Of a stretch of 64,000 bases of DNA, positions 45,053 to 53,124 are shown piece after piece. The notes below the pieces were generated by a model. The model did no database searches and had not been told where the DNA came from. It saw nothing but the letters and a program-made list of their open reading frames with translations. Positions within the stretch are counted from its first letter, which is position 1. Every line of letters begins with the position of its first letter. This stretch comes from Marinomonas alcarazii (GTDB lineage: Bacteria; Pseudomonadota; Gammaproteobacteria; Pseudomonadales; Marinomonadaceae), in assembly GCF_003208215.1 (NCBI RefSeq), contig NZ_QKLW01000001.1, forward strand, positions 638,234 to 702,233. The letters are read 5' to 3'. The position numbers and the translations under genes were made by a program.

Positions 45053-45280
45053 ATGAACCAGCACTTAGGTCAAGACGACCTCATCAAAAGCCAACGGCAA
45101 GGCTCCAGCGTCACACTCGACGCTCTTATTGACTAGATATGGGCAACCCAACTCGTCGCAGAAGGCATGCTCACCCTAAACGACACCTTCCCACCCGAAA
45201 TGAAAGGCAACTGGTCCGTTGATAAAGTCACCGTAAGAAGCGGCAGCAAAGCTATGTATCGGTTCAACGTGGTGGTTTGA
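45053..45280 (+). pseudogene. Broken phage late-gene relic, possibly gpD C-terminus
   Basis: 76 codons interrupted by one TAG at 45134-45136. The part after the stop reads LVAEGMLTLNDTFPPE, then MKGNWSVDKVT and MYRFNVVV, which recalls the 'L-x-a-x-x-L-x-l-x-G ... G-x-W-x-v-x-x-V' end of P2-type late control protein D. The base composition (C-rich codons such as ACC, CTC) differs from the AT-rich cargo. In P2-like phages the tape-measure gene is followed by U, X and D on one strand, which matches the polarity of the relic at 39539. Identification is tentative. Confidence 0.4.
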
Positions 45281-45383
45281 TAGCGAGTATTAAAGCCATA
45301 ATGGATTAGTTTTGAAATACCATTTTAACGCTTTCTGATGTTTAAGGTGTGTTGGGATTCGTTGTCTACTACTCGATAAAAGT

Positions 45384-45414
45384 AAAAGAGCCGTCTTGAA
45401 GATGGCTCTTTTTT
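45384..45414. terminator. Terminator downstream of the decarboxylase gene
   Basis: AAAAGAGCCGTC / GATGGCTCTTTT stem (one G-T pair) with a TTGAA loop and T-tracts on both sides. It lies 35 bp beyond the decarboxylase stop on the minus strand. Confidence 0.75.
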
Positions 45415-45448
45415 GTTAAAGGTGTTCTTTACGGTGGTCGCTATTGTT

Positions 45449-47671
45449 TTATTCTTTGACGCACTCTACATAATATTCATATTCACCGTTTTTTTTCGCT
45501 TCAATAAGACCATGGATATGAGTTTCTAGACCTGGTAGGCAACCATTAAAATGCTGGGCAAATTTAAGATAGTCAACGATTGTCTTATTGAAACGCTCGC
45601 CGGGAATGAGTACGGGAATGCCGGGTGGGTAGGGTGTGATGAGCATGGTTGTGATTCTACCTTCGAGTTGGTCGACAGGAACCCTCTCTGTGTTTTTGCG
45701 GATGAGTTGATTATAGGCGTCTGTTGGCTTTATCGCCGTCTGCACTGGTTCGTTGAATATTTGGGTGGTCATGCGTGCATAATCATGTTGCCTGTATTCA
45801 TCATGTATTTTTTGGCACATGTCTTTTAGCCCTAATGTCTTGTACTGAGGATTTTGCTCGGCAAATTGTGGCATGACTTTGGTTAATGCGATGTTATCGT
45901 CATAGGCTTTTTTAAGGCGCTGGAGTACGGTTATTAGGGTGTTCCAGCGGCTCTTGGTAACGCCAATAGTAAAAAGAAGTAAGAAGGAATATAGACTCAC
46001 TTTTTCGACAATGACGCCGTGTTCTGCCAGATACTTGGTGGCAATGCTGGCGGGCATACCTCGTTCGCAAAACTCACCATTCAATTCTAAGCCGGGTGTG
46101 ATGATGGTGATTTTAAGCGGATCAAGTAGGTTAAAGCCCGATTGAATGTCTTCAAAGCCATGCCAACCGTCAGTTTGTTTTAACTTCCAATGGTTACCAT
46201 TTGGTTTTTCGATGTTGCTCGCTTCTCTTGGTTCCCATACTTTAAACCACCAGTTGTCTTTATGGTTTTCTGCTATTTGTTGCATGGTGGAGCGAAAGTC
46301 GATGGCTTCTGCAATAGCTTCGCCAATGAATAATTGCCCATTGGGTTGTGCCATCATGGCGGCGGTAATGTCGCAAGAAGCGATGATAGGGTAATGGGGG
46401 CTGGTTGAGGTATGCATTAAGTAGGCTTCATTAAAGCAGTGATGGTCCAGCTTTTGTTGTTTGGCATCTTGCACCAGAATTTGTGATGCCTGAGAAAGCC
46501 CTGCGAGCATTTTATGGGTAGATTGCGTAGAAAAAAGCAGTGACTTTTCGCAGCGTTGAGTTTCAGAAATAGCCACGAAATCTTCATAACATTCATGGAA
46601 GCCAGTATGGGCAGCCCATGCTTCATCAAAATGGATGGCATCGAAATGTCCGTCCAAGCTGGATTTAATCTCATTGGTGTTGTACAGAATGCCGTCGTAG
46701 GTGGATTGGGTGATACTAAATAGGCGCGGCTTTTTTTCTTTGTCTTTTATCAACGGATGGTTGCGAATTTTTTCCTGAATGCTATCCCAGGCAAATTCAT
46801 GCTTTGGAATCGGTCCTATTATGCCTAAATGATTACGCGTAGGCGTCAAAAAAATGGGGATGGCACCTGTCATGATAATGGCTTGAATAATCGACTTATG
46901 ACTGTTGCGATCAACGACGACAATATCGTCTGGTGCGATAAGCGAATGCCAGACAATTTTGTTGGAGGAAGAGGTGCCGTTCGTGACGAAATAGAGGTGA
47001 TCAGACTGATATATTTTGGCAGCTTGGCGCTCGCTTTCTGCTATGGGGCCGGTATGGTCTAGCAGTTGGCCAAGTTCGTCTACCGCATTGCAGACATCAG
47101 CTCTTAGCATGTTCTCACCAAAGAAGTCATGAAAAAGCTGACCAGATGGGCTTTTTAAATATGCTGCACCACCAGAATGTCCCGGACAATGCCAAGAGGC
47201 GGAACTTGCTTTTGTGTAGGTTGCAAGTGCTTTGAAGAAGGGTGGGGCGAGTTGATCGAGATACTTTTTGGCCTCCCTTATGATGTTTCGCGCAGTAAAG
47301 GTTAAAGTATCTTCTAAGTTGTGTATGAAACCATGTACTTCATTTAAGATTTCTTTGGGAATATGGTGACTGACCTGAAGTTCGCTCTTTAAGAAAATGG
47401 GCGCGTGGCAGTGGCTCTTTCTTATCCCTTGTATTACCGCCTTTAATGAATCGTCTTCTGGGCGTATGTGTTTATTTTCTAGCAACAAAACAATGGCGGC
47501 AGCTCGAGTGCAGCCTTTAAAAAAGGAAGAAGTGCTTGTGCCCTTAATTATTACTTGAACGTCAGCTCCTGATTTTTCCAAAGCATCTATTAAAGGTTGT
47601 ACGCTAACGTTTGATGGGGACTCTGATCGGGTCTGAAAATCGAAAAAAATGATGGGAAATGGCATGTGCAT
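45449..47671 (-). CDS. Orn/Lys/Arg decarboxylase (diamine supply for siderophore)
   Basis: A 740-aa PLP-dependent fold type I decarboxylase of the CadA/SpeF class. An N-terminal response-regulator-like wing (about 1-125) precedes the catalytic domain; WHCPGHSGGAAYLKS, VTNGTSSSNK and the PLP-lysine site STQSTHKMLAG are visible, and a C-terminal domain begins after about residue 600. It probably turns lysine into cadaverine (or ornithine into putrescine) as the first step of the adjacent hydroxamate siderophore pathway. DesA and DfoJ of desferrioxamine loci are shorter (about 500 aa) group II enzymes, so this is a different type. A terminator separates it from the fused synthetase gene upstream. 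Confidence 0.85.
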   Translation of the reverse strand: MHMPFPIIFFDFQTRSESPSNVSVQPLIDALEKSGADVQVIIKGTSTSSFFKGCTRAAAIVLLLENKHIRPEDDSLKAVIQGIRKSHCHAPIFLKSELQVSHHIPKEILNEVHGFIHNLEDTLTFTARNIIREAKKYLDQLAPPFFKALATYTKASSASWHCPGHSGGAAYLKSPSGQLFHDFFGENMLRADVCNAVDELGQLLDHTGPIAESERQAAKIYQSDHLYFVTNGTSSSNKIVWHSLIAPDDIVVVDRNSHKSIIQAIIMTGAIPIFLTPTRNHLGIIGPIPKHEFAWDSIQEKIRNHPLIKDKEKKPRLFSITQSTYDGILYNTNEIKSSLDGHFDAIHFDEAWAAHTGFHECYEDFVAISETQRCEKSLLFSTQSTHKMLAGLSQASQILVQDAKQQKLDHHCFNEAYLMHTSTSPHYPIIASCDITAAMMAQPNGQLFIGEAIAEAIDFRSTMQQIAENHKDNWWFKVWEPREASNIEKPNGNHWKLKQTDGWHGFEDIQSGFNLLDPLKITIITPGLELNGEFCERGMPASIATKYLAEHGVIVEKVSLYSFLLLFTIGVTKSRWNTLITVLQRLKKAYDDNIALTKVMPQFAEQNPQYKTLGLKDMCQKIHDEYRQHDYARMTTQIFNEPVQTAIKPTDAYNQLIRKNTERVPVDQLEGRITTMLITPYPPGIPVLIPGERFNKTIVDYLKFAQHFNGCLPGLETHIHGLIEAKKNGEYEYYVECVKE

Positions 47672-47697
47672 ATGGGGACATCCGAGCTGTGAATATT

Positions 47698-47735
47698 ATA
47701 AAAACCAACCACACCCCAAGTAGGGCGTGGTTGGG
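47698..47735 (-). terminator. Terminator between the synthetase and decarboxylase genes
   Basis: On the minus strand, CCAACCACGCCC, loop TACTT, GGGGTGTGGTTGG and then TTTTTAT: a stem of about 12 bp with a T-tract. It lies in the 81-bp gap between the synthetase stop and the decarboxylase start, so it should reduce or cut read-through into the decarboxylase. Confidence 0.7.
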
Positions 47736-47752
47736 CTTCGTCTTACAATGAT

Positions 47753-50260
47753 TTAGTCGATGGCTTCTGTAGCAACCGATTGTGCTTTTCTGCTTGGTGC
47801 AAAAGGAGCAAGTGGGTTCGGTAGTGGGTCGACCATGATAAAGCTGGAAGCAGGGTCAGCAATATTGACCATTTGCAGGTTGTTTTTCAGCTGCAGTCGG
47901 TTCAGGCAAGAGTGAGCGAAGTCCTTGGCAAAAATGTTACGCGATTGGAACTTGTCTTTGAACTGAGGGTGTTCTTCCTGATACTCGATGGCAGTGTTGG
48001 CAACGAGACGCCAAAACTCGTCTTCAATCATGACGTTGTTTTCTTCTAGGATGTGGCTCATGTGACGGAAATAGCCATCAAACACATCAATAAAGATACC
48101 AAGGATTTTGTAGTCTTCAGGCATTTCAATCGCCAAGCGTGCAATGTCATCTGGAATGTCCGTATCTTTGTTTAGGATGGCACTTTCTTCTGCAATGTCT
48201 TTCATGATAACGCGAGACGGTACATGATTTTCCATGATCAAAATAAGGTTCTCACCATGGGGCATGAAAACCAGATCGTAGGCATAGAAACAGTGTAACA
48301 AGGGTTGTAGAAAGGCTTTGAGGTACTGCTCTATCCATACGGATGGGTTGAGGTTGGATCGTCTCATTAGCTCAACCAGCAGCGATTGGTCGTTTCTGTC
48401 GACATGCAGTAGAGCGGTCATGCTCATCAGGCTTTCACCCTCGTTTAGGCGTGACATTGGGCTTTCACGCCATAGGGCTGAGAGCATTTTCTTCGATGGG
48501 CTATCATTTGTGCAGGCTTTCTCGAAGTAATGGTTACGATAGCCCGCTGCAGCAACTTCTCTTAAGATGGTGAAGCCGTAGCGATTGAGCTCTGCATCTT
48601 GGTTAATGAGGTCGTCTAAGTAGGCGTTAATTTTTGGCGTGCCTTCCATGTAGTAAGGCGATAGCCCACGCATGAAGCCCATATTCAAAATGGAGAGTGA
48701 TGTTTTCACATAGTGCTTGCTGCTATCCGAGATATTGAAATAAGTCCGGATAGACTGTTGGGCACGGTAGAGATCTTTTGTGGTGCCCAATGACACGATA
48801 TGTTGGTTGGCAATATCGGCTGCGAAAACAATGTTGATTTTGTTGTACCACTGCCAAGGATGAACTGGCATGAAAATGAAGTCTTGCGGATCCAATCTCA
48901 AATCACTTAAACGTTGTTTGAAGGCAAGGATTTGCTCCGCCCCCAAGTCTTGTTCGATAAGTTGGTTGTAATCCATTTCTGGTACACAGCCATAGACCGC
49001 TTTGGCTTTTTTGACGGCAATCCAGACGAGCTGGAAAGCTTGCCCTGTTTCTGGTGCGTACTGACGGAAATCGAAAGCGTTGAAACCTATGCGACCATTA
49101 TTCGCTACAAAGCCAGGATGCCCTTCCGTCATAGCCGCTTCAATCTGTTGATAATCGGCATCTGCTAATGCTTTGCTGTCGAAAAGTGCATTCACTTCTT
49201 TATAGGCTGCTCCATACAGAGTGCTGCTGATTTCATCTAGGTAAATAGGCAATTTATCATCAGGGATCGCCAAGGTATCTTTAAAGTCGATGATGAATTC
49301 CAGTGCGTCTAGGGGCATGGGTTGCTGGTTGTCGATGCAGCTGATGCTGGCTTTGTCTAGGCGCCAGTGTCGAAGAGCCATGTGTTTGGCACGGAATTGA
49401 TAGTATTTGTTGTCGTTGTTGGTGGCTAGTCGATAGTCAGCCCAGCCTCTGGCATCGGGCTCCGTGATGGCCTCTGGTGAAAAGAGCTGTTCATGACTGA
49501 ATTCGGCAATCGCTTTACAGACAAGGTGGCGGTTTACTTTTTGCCACACATCGGGGGTAAGATGTTCTGCCACATCGATAGCGGCGGTAGGGCTGTTAGG
49601 CGTGGTCGGAGAGTGATTTTGTTGAGTCATAGTAGTCTGCTCCTTGCAGTGCTGAATAAGCACCCTAGCTTGCTCGGCATAGGGTGTTGGTTGGTCTGGA
49701 TTGCGGTTTAATGACGCATAAAAATTTAACGGTAAACAAAAAGCCAGCATGGCGGTCTTATTGCTTAACGTGATGGCGTTGGTGTAGGTAAATCCCACAG
49801 CCAAATTAAGTTGGTGGATTTTGTCGTTGTGTATGTCTGGCTCGACGACAATGCGTGTGGATTTACGTTCTTCAAAAAGGAATTGCAGAGTTTTACGCAT
49901 CCATGCCAAGGTAAAGCCTTTAATGGGGGTTTGGCAGGGAGCCGTAAAAAAGTGCATGCCAACATCGCCTGCTTGTACTGGGTATAGATCCTTTAGCTCG
50001 GTCGTATTTGGGTCATATACTTCTAGGACAACACTTGGTTGCTGTTGGTGGTAGCCGATGAAGACTTGCAGTTCTTGCTTGGCGATATGGTCTGCGTAAA
50101 ACTGTCGAGTCTCGTCGACGGTCATGTTTTGCATTCCCCAAAAATGAGCGTAATCCATTTGAAACCAAGGCTGAATGATGTCGATATGTTTATCGAGATT
50201 CAGCGGAACAAACGTCAGCTCATGGGCTGCGAGGGTGTGTTCATGATGATTAAACGGCAT
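47753..50260 (-). CDS. Fused N-acyltransferase / NIS siderophore synthetase, BibC-like
   Basis: An 835-aa two-domain enzyme. Residues 1-185 form an IucB-type GNAT acyltransferase (HFWGMQN, IVVEPDIHNDKIHQLNLAVG), expected to add succinyl to N-hydroxydiamine. A Pro/Thr/Gln-rich linker (about 200-230) leads to an IucA/IucC-type synthetase (about 235-830; HPGFVANNGRIGF, VHPWQWYNKI), which uses ATP to oligomerise and close the ring. The same fusion is known in BibC of Aliivibrio salmonicida, which makes bisucaberin. An internal ATG at codon 211 with a perfect AAGGAG could also start a free synthetase. The gene overlaps the exporter gene by 11 bp. Confidence 0.88.
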   Translation of the reverse strand: MPFNHHEHTLAAHELTFVPLNLDKHIDIIQPWFQMDYAHFWGMQNMTVDETRQFYADHIAKQELQVFIGYHQQQPSVVLEVYDPNTTELKDLYPVQAGDVGMHFFTAPCQTPIKGFTLAWMRKTLQFLFEERKSTRIVVEPDIHNDKIHQLNLAVGFTYTNAITLSNKTAMLAFCLPLNFYASLNRNPDQPTPYAEQARVLIQHCKEQTTMTQQNHSPTTPNSPTAAIDVAEHLTPDVWQKVNRHLVCKAIAEFSHEQLFSPEAITEPDARGWADYRLATNNDNKYYQFRAKHMALRHWRLDKASISCIDNQQPMPLDALEFIIDFKDTLAIPDDKLPIYLDEISSTLYGAAYKEVNALFDSKALADADYQQIEAAMTEGHPGFVANNGRIGFNAFDFRQYAPETGQAFQLVWIAVKKAKAVYGCVPEMDYNQLIEQDLGAEQILAFKQRLSDLRLDPQDFIFMPVHPWQWYNKINIVFAADIANQHIVSLGTTKDLYRAQQSIRTYFNISDSSKHYVKTSLSILNMGFMRGLSPYYMEGTPKINAYLDDLINQDAELNRYGFTILREVAAAGYRNHYFEKACTNDSPSKKMLSALWRESPMSRLNEGESLMSMTALLHVDRNDQSLLVELMRRSNLNPSVWIEQYLKAFLQPLLHCFYAYDLVFMPHGENLILIMENHVPSRVIMKDIAEESAILNKDTDIPDDIARLAIEMPEDYKILGIFIDVFDGYFRHMSHILEENNVMIEDEFWRLVANTAIEYQEEHPQFKDKFQSRNIFAKDFAHSCLNRLQLKNNLQMVNIADPASSFIMVDPLPNPLAPFAPSRKAQSVATEAID
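49628..49645 (-). promoter_or_regulatory. Internal ribosome binding site and start in the fused synthetase gene
   Basis: On the minus strand AAGGAG (49645-49640) is followed after nine bases by ATG (49630-49628) in frame, at codon 211 in the interdomain linker. It would give a 625-aa stand-alone NIS synthetase. Confidence 0.6.
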
Positions 50261-51473
50261 GAGTAGAATCTCCCGTTGCTGGGTGTTTTCGAGAACCGAA
50301 CCAGTATTGGTTGATCACAGCGGTGCATAGGAAACCTAGCGCCGCGACAAAGAAGGTTTGTTGCGCTCCTATAAGGCTAACAATGTAGCCAGCGCTAAAT
50401 GAAGACAGCAGCACGCCAAGGTTTTGGAAGAAATTGGCGACGCTGAAATCGCGGGCGTAGTTATCGGGTGTGCTGATCTGAAAAAGTTTCACCTCCAAAT
50501 TAACGATGATTTGAAACATTCCCCAGCCAAACAGAAAGCGTCCTATTAGGATGGTCTCTATATGCGGTATGGCCTGTAGTGTTAAGCCAATGGCGCCAAG
50601 GGTTAGGTTTATGAAAGGGTGGTCAAGTTTGGGTAATTTTCCTTGGCTAGCGAGTCGATTGGCATAGAGTCCCATCAAAGCCGCTAACGCTGGAATGGCG
50701 AAGACCGCCCCTGTTATTCCACGCTGCAAAATGCCCGTCGTGTCTTCCCAATAAGTAGAAAAGAAAGGGCGAATTACATAAGCGCTGAAATCAAACAGCA
50801 CCATTACCAAGCTGAGCTTTGCTAGATTGGTACCTAATATGTGCGAACGTTTCTTGCGCGGTAGTGTGGCAGAGCCATTTGGCGCTTGATGACTTTCACC
50901 ATAGGTATGAGTCACAGTGGGAACGACTTTCTTGGCTTTGATCAAGTAGTAGCACAAGGCCATTTGAAGGAAGTCACCAGCCGCCATTAACAGCACACAT
51001 TGTTGTGGGCCGAAGCTTTGTAAACTCAAACCACCTAAGGTCGCAGCAAAAATTGCCGTGATGTGTATGATGACCGACAGCAGCCCGACCAGATGAGAGT
51101 GATGCTCCTGTTTTTCTAAGCGCATCAGGTAGGGGAACATGAGCAAGTAGCTGGCTTTGGTCAAATACATGAACATACTGAGCACCCAGAATGATTGCAC
51201 ATTGGGTGCAAAGGCACTGGCAATGCCCAAGACTCCAGCAATGCCTTGGGTGACGAGTAATAACGGCATGGTTTCGACCTTTCTGGCGACTTTTGCCCAG
51301 AGTGGCAGAGCGCACATGACCGCAATGGATATTGCTGCGATATAACTGCCTGCGTGTACTGGGCTGTCTATGCCATACCTCAGCTTAAAAAACTGAGGAT
51401 AGAAGGCGATCAAAATGGCGTCACTCATGACGCCAAGTCCTGACATAATTAAAATGGTCGTTCGTAAGCTCAT
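50250..51473 (-). CDS. MFS transporter, probable siderophore exporter
   Basis: A 407-aa inner-membrane major facilitator with about 12 membrane segments and a central cytoplasmic loop (about 190-215). The N-terminus RTTILIMSGLGVMSDAILIA and basic loop WAKVARKVETMP between helices 2 and 3 fit drug/siderophore exporters. Its start overlaps the hydroxylase stop by 4 bp (ATGA) and its end overlaps the synthetase start by 11 bp, so it is firmly within the biosynthetic operon. Probably secretes the finished siderophore into the periplasm. Confidence 0.82.
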   Translation of the reverse strand: MSLRTTILIMSGLGVMSDAILIAFYPQFFKLRYGIDSPVHAGSYIAAISIAVMCALPLWAKVARKVETMPLLLVTQGIAGVLGIASAFAPNVQSFWVLSMFMYLTKASYLLMFPYLMRLEKQEHHSHLVGLLSVIIHITAIFAATLGGLSLQSFGPQQCVLLMAAGDFLQMALCYYLIKAKKVVPTVTHTYGESHQAPNGSATLPRKKRSHILGTNLAKLSLVMVLFDFSAYVIRPFFSTYWEDTTGILQRGITGAVFAIPALAALMGLYANRLASQGKLPKLDHPFINLTLGAIGLTLQAIPHIETILIGRFLFGWGMFQIIVNLEVKLFQISTPDNYARDFSVANFFQNLGVLLSSFSAGYIVSLIGAQQTFFVAALGFLCTAVINQYWFGSRKHPATGDSTHAV

Positions 51474-52912
51474 GCGTAGGCTTCGCGCTTAATGTAAGAG
51501 GGTGAATGCGTGGCTGCTTGAGTCTGTTCTTGCGTCGCTTCACTTATTTCTTCAAAACCACTGTTCGCGTGGGGTTGGTATTGTTGGAAACTGGTAGAAG
51601 CTTCTGCTGGGTAATGATCAATGCCTGTCATTGCAAAAATGATGCGGCTGTTTCGATAGCAAGCCATGCCTAGGTCTGGGTTGGTAATGCCATGACCTTT
51701 AAGTCCTGCGTTCTGAATGAAGACTTCTCTCTTATTTTTATCAACGGACCAATTTCTGTTCGGTAAGTAGCTGCCATCTTCGTGCCATTGTAGGCGGTCA
51801 CGAATACCTCCAATAAAGTCTGGCAACACAGGTTTGTAGCCGGTTGCGAAAATGACAGCATCGGTTTTATGAAGATATTCGACGTGTGTTTGTGTGTGTT
51901 TGAAGTGCAGGTGGTATTGTTGCGATTGCGTATCAAAATGGATGTCCACAATTTCCATGCAGGGCAGCAGTTGTGCTTGGCAATGTTGGTAGCGGTGGTT
52001 TTCATCCAGCGCATCGTATATGTCGTTGATGAGTTTTTGGTTAATGCCTTTGTACAGGTGTTGGTGGTCTTTCAGAATATCCGTTTTGACGTCTTCATTT
52101 AGACCAAAGAAGTATTCGGCGTAATCTGGTGTCAGAATTTCTAGAGCGAACTTAGCGGTTTCCATTTGGAAGTAGCGGGCAGGTCGCGTTACCCAATTGA
52201 GTTTATAATCATGGTCTTTGCTGGACGTAAGTAGATCATAGAAAATTTCGGCACCGCTTTGACCACTGCCAATAACGGTGATTTCTTTGCATTCTTGCAG
52301 CGGCTTTTTGTGTTTCAGGTATTGCCCTGAATGAATTAGCGAAGTGTTCGGTTGGTGCGCCAATATTTGTGCTTTATCTGCAATGCTGCTGGGGAATTGA
52401 GGATGGCTACCTACGCCAATAAGCAATTTTTTGGTAAGGACACAGAAGGTTTCTTGTTGTCCGTGTGAATTTGTCCGCACACCTGAAACACGGTAGAGAC
52501 CTTCCTCTTCCTCATAGCGAATATCCATCACCTTGTGACCAAAATCGATATTGTCCAGCTGCTGGATCACCCACTGACAATATTCGTTGAAATCAGCACG
52601 CCCCAAATAGAAGTTTTCTCGGATGTAAAGTTGGTAGAGTCGGCCTTTTTGCTTGCAGAAATTGAGATAGGTGAAAGGGCTGGTTGGGTCTGCCATAGAG
52701 ACTAAATCCCCAAGAAAAGGGTTTTGCAGCGTTGCTCCCTCAATCAGCATGCCCGGATGCCAACAGAATGCATTGGCCTGTTCAAAAATTCGCCCCTTTA
52801 GATCGTCCAGCGGAGCAGCCATGCAGGCAAAACCTAGGTTAAATGGACCCAAACCAATACCAATGTAATCGTATTGGATCGTTTGCTGATCATTGTCTGT
52901 GTGCATTTTCAT
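51470..52912 (-). CDS. FAD-dependent lysine/ornithine-type N-hydroxylase
   Basis: A 480-aa flavin monooxygenase of the IucD/AlcA/PubA group that hydroxylates one amine of the diamine using NADPH and oxygen, giving N-hydroxycadaverine or N-hydroxyputrescine. FAD site GIGLGPFNLGF, NADPH site TVIGSGQSGAEIFYD and the C-terminal ATGYKP motif are visible. The ATG at 52912 (AGGGAG upstream) is preferred; the frame's earlier ATGs lie in the Fur-box region. First gene of the biosynthetic operon, just downstream of a near-perfect Fur box. Confidence 0.9.
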   Translation of the reverse strand: MKMHTDNDQQTIQYDYIGIGLGPFNLGFACMAAPLDDLKGRIFEQANAFCWHPGMLIEGATLQNPFLGDLVSMADPTSPFTYLNFCKQKGRLYQLYIRENFYLGRADFNEYCQWVIQQLDNIDFGHKVMDIRYEEEEGLYRVSGVRTNSHGQQETFCVLTKKLLIGVGSHPQFPSSIADKAQILAHQPNTSLIHSGQYLKHKKPLQECKEITVIGSGQSGAEIFYDLLTSSKDHDYKLNWVTRPARYFQMETAKFALEILTPDYAEYFFGLNEDVKTDILKDHQHLYKGINQKLINDIYDALDENHRYQHCQAQLLPCMEIVDIHFDTQSQQYHLHFKHTQTHVEYLHKTDAVIFATGYKPVLPDFIGGIRDRLQWHEDGSYLPNRNWSVDKNKREVFIQNAGLKGHGITNPDLGMACYRNSRIIFAMTGIDHYPAEASTSFQQYQPHANSGFEEISEATQEQTQAATHSPSYIKREAYA

Positions 52913-52948
52913 GATGTGGACTCTCCCTTGAGAATAGTTGAAAATTAA

Positions 52949-52967
52949 GTTAACGATAATCATTATC
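52949..52967. promoter_or_regulatory. Fur box upstream of the biosynthetic operon
   Basis: GTTAACGATAATCATTATC matches 17 of 19 bases of the Fur consensus GATAATGATAATCATTATC. It is 36 bp before the hydroxylase start, so iron should repress siderophore synthesis. Confidence 0.85.
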
Positions 52968-53025
52968 AATTAAGAAATATGCTAGAACACATTTTTATGA
53001 CTTGTACAGTAACTTTACAAAAAAT

Positions 53026-53044
53026 AGTAATGATGTTGATTCTC
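53026..53044. promoter_or_regulatory. Probable second Fur box, upstream of the receptor gene
   Basis: AGTAATGATGTTGATTCTC matches 13 of 19 consensus bases and lies 80 bp before the receptor start. Confidence 0.5.
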
Positions 53045-53124
53045 ATTTGTATTTAATGTTAAAACACGCTCCTTAGTTTGTAATTTCGTTTTTTTAGAGT
53101 CAGAAACTTAAAAGGAGTCAGTTT

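Larger units (their letters stand above)
44920..45448. other. Gene-poor stretch between RAYT and the siderophore locus
   Basis: About 530 bp. The first 130 bp hold the RAYT promoter region and nothing else recognised. 45053-45280 is a broken phage-like gene. 45384-45414 is a terminator for the siderophore decarboxylase. It marks the right edge of the inserted region. Confidence 0.5.

Noticed and set aside
47753-50260. Aerobactin synthetase pair (IucA/IucC) interpretation
   Set aside because: Only one NIS domain is present, together with a diamine-producing decarboxylase; aerobactin needs two synthetases and lysine itself.
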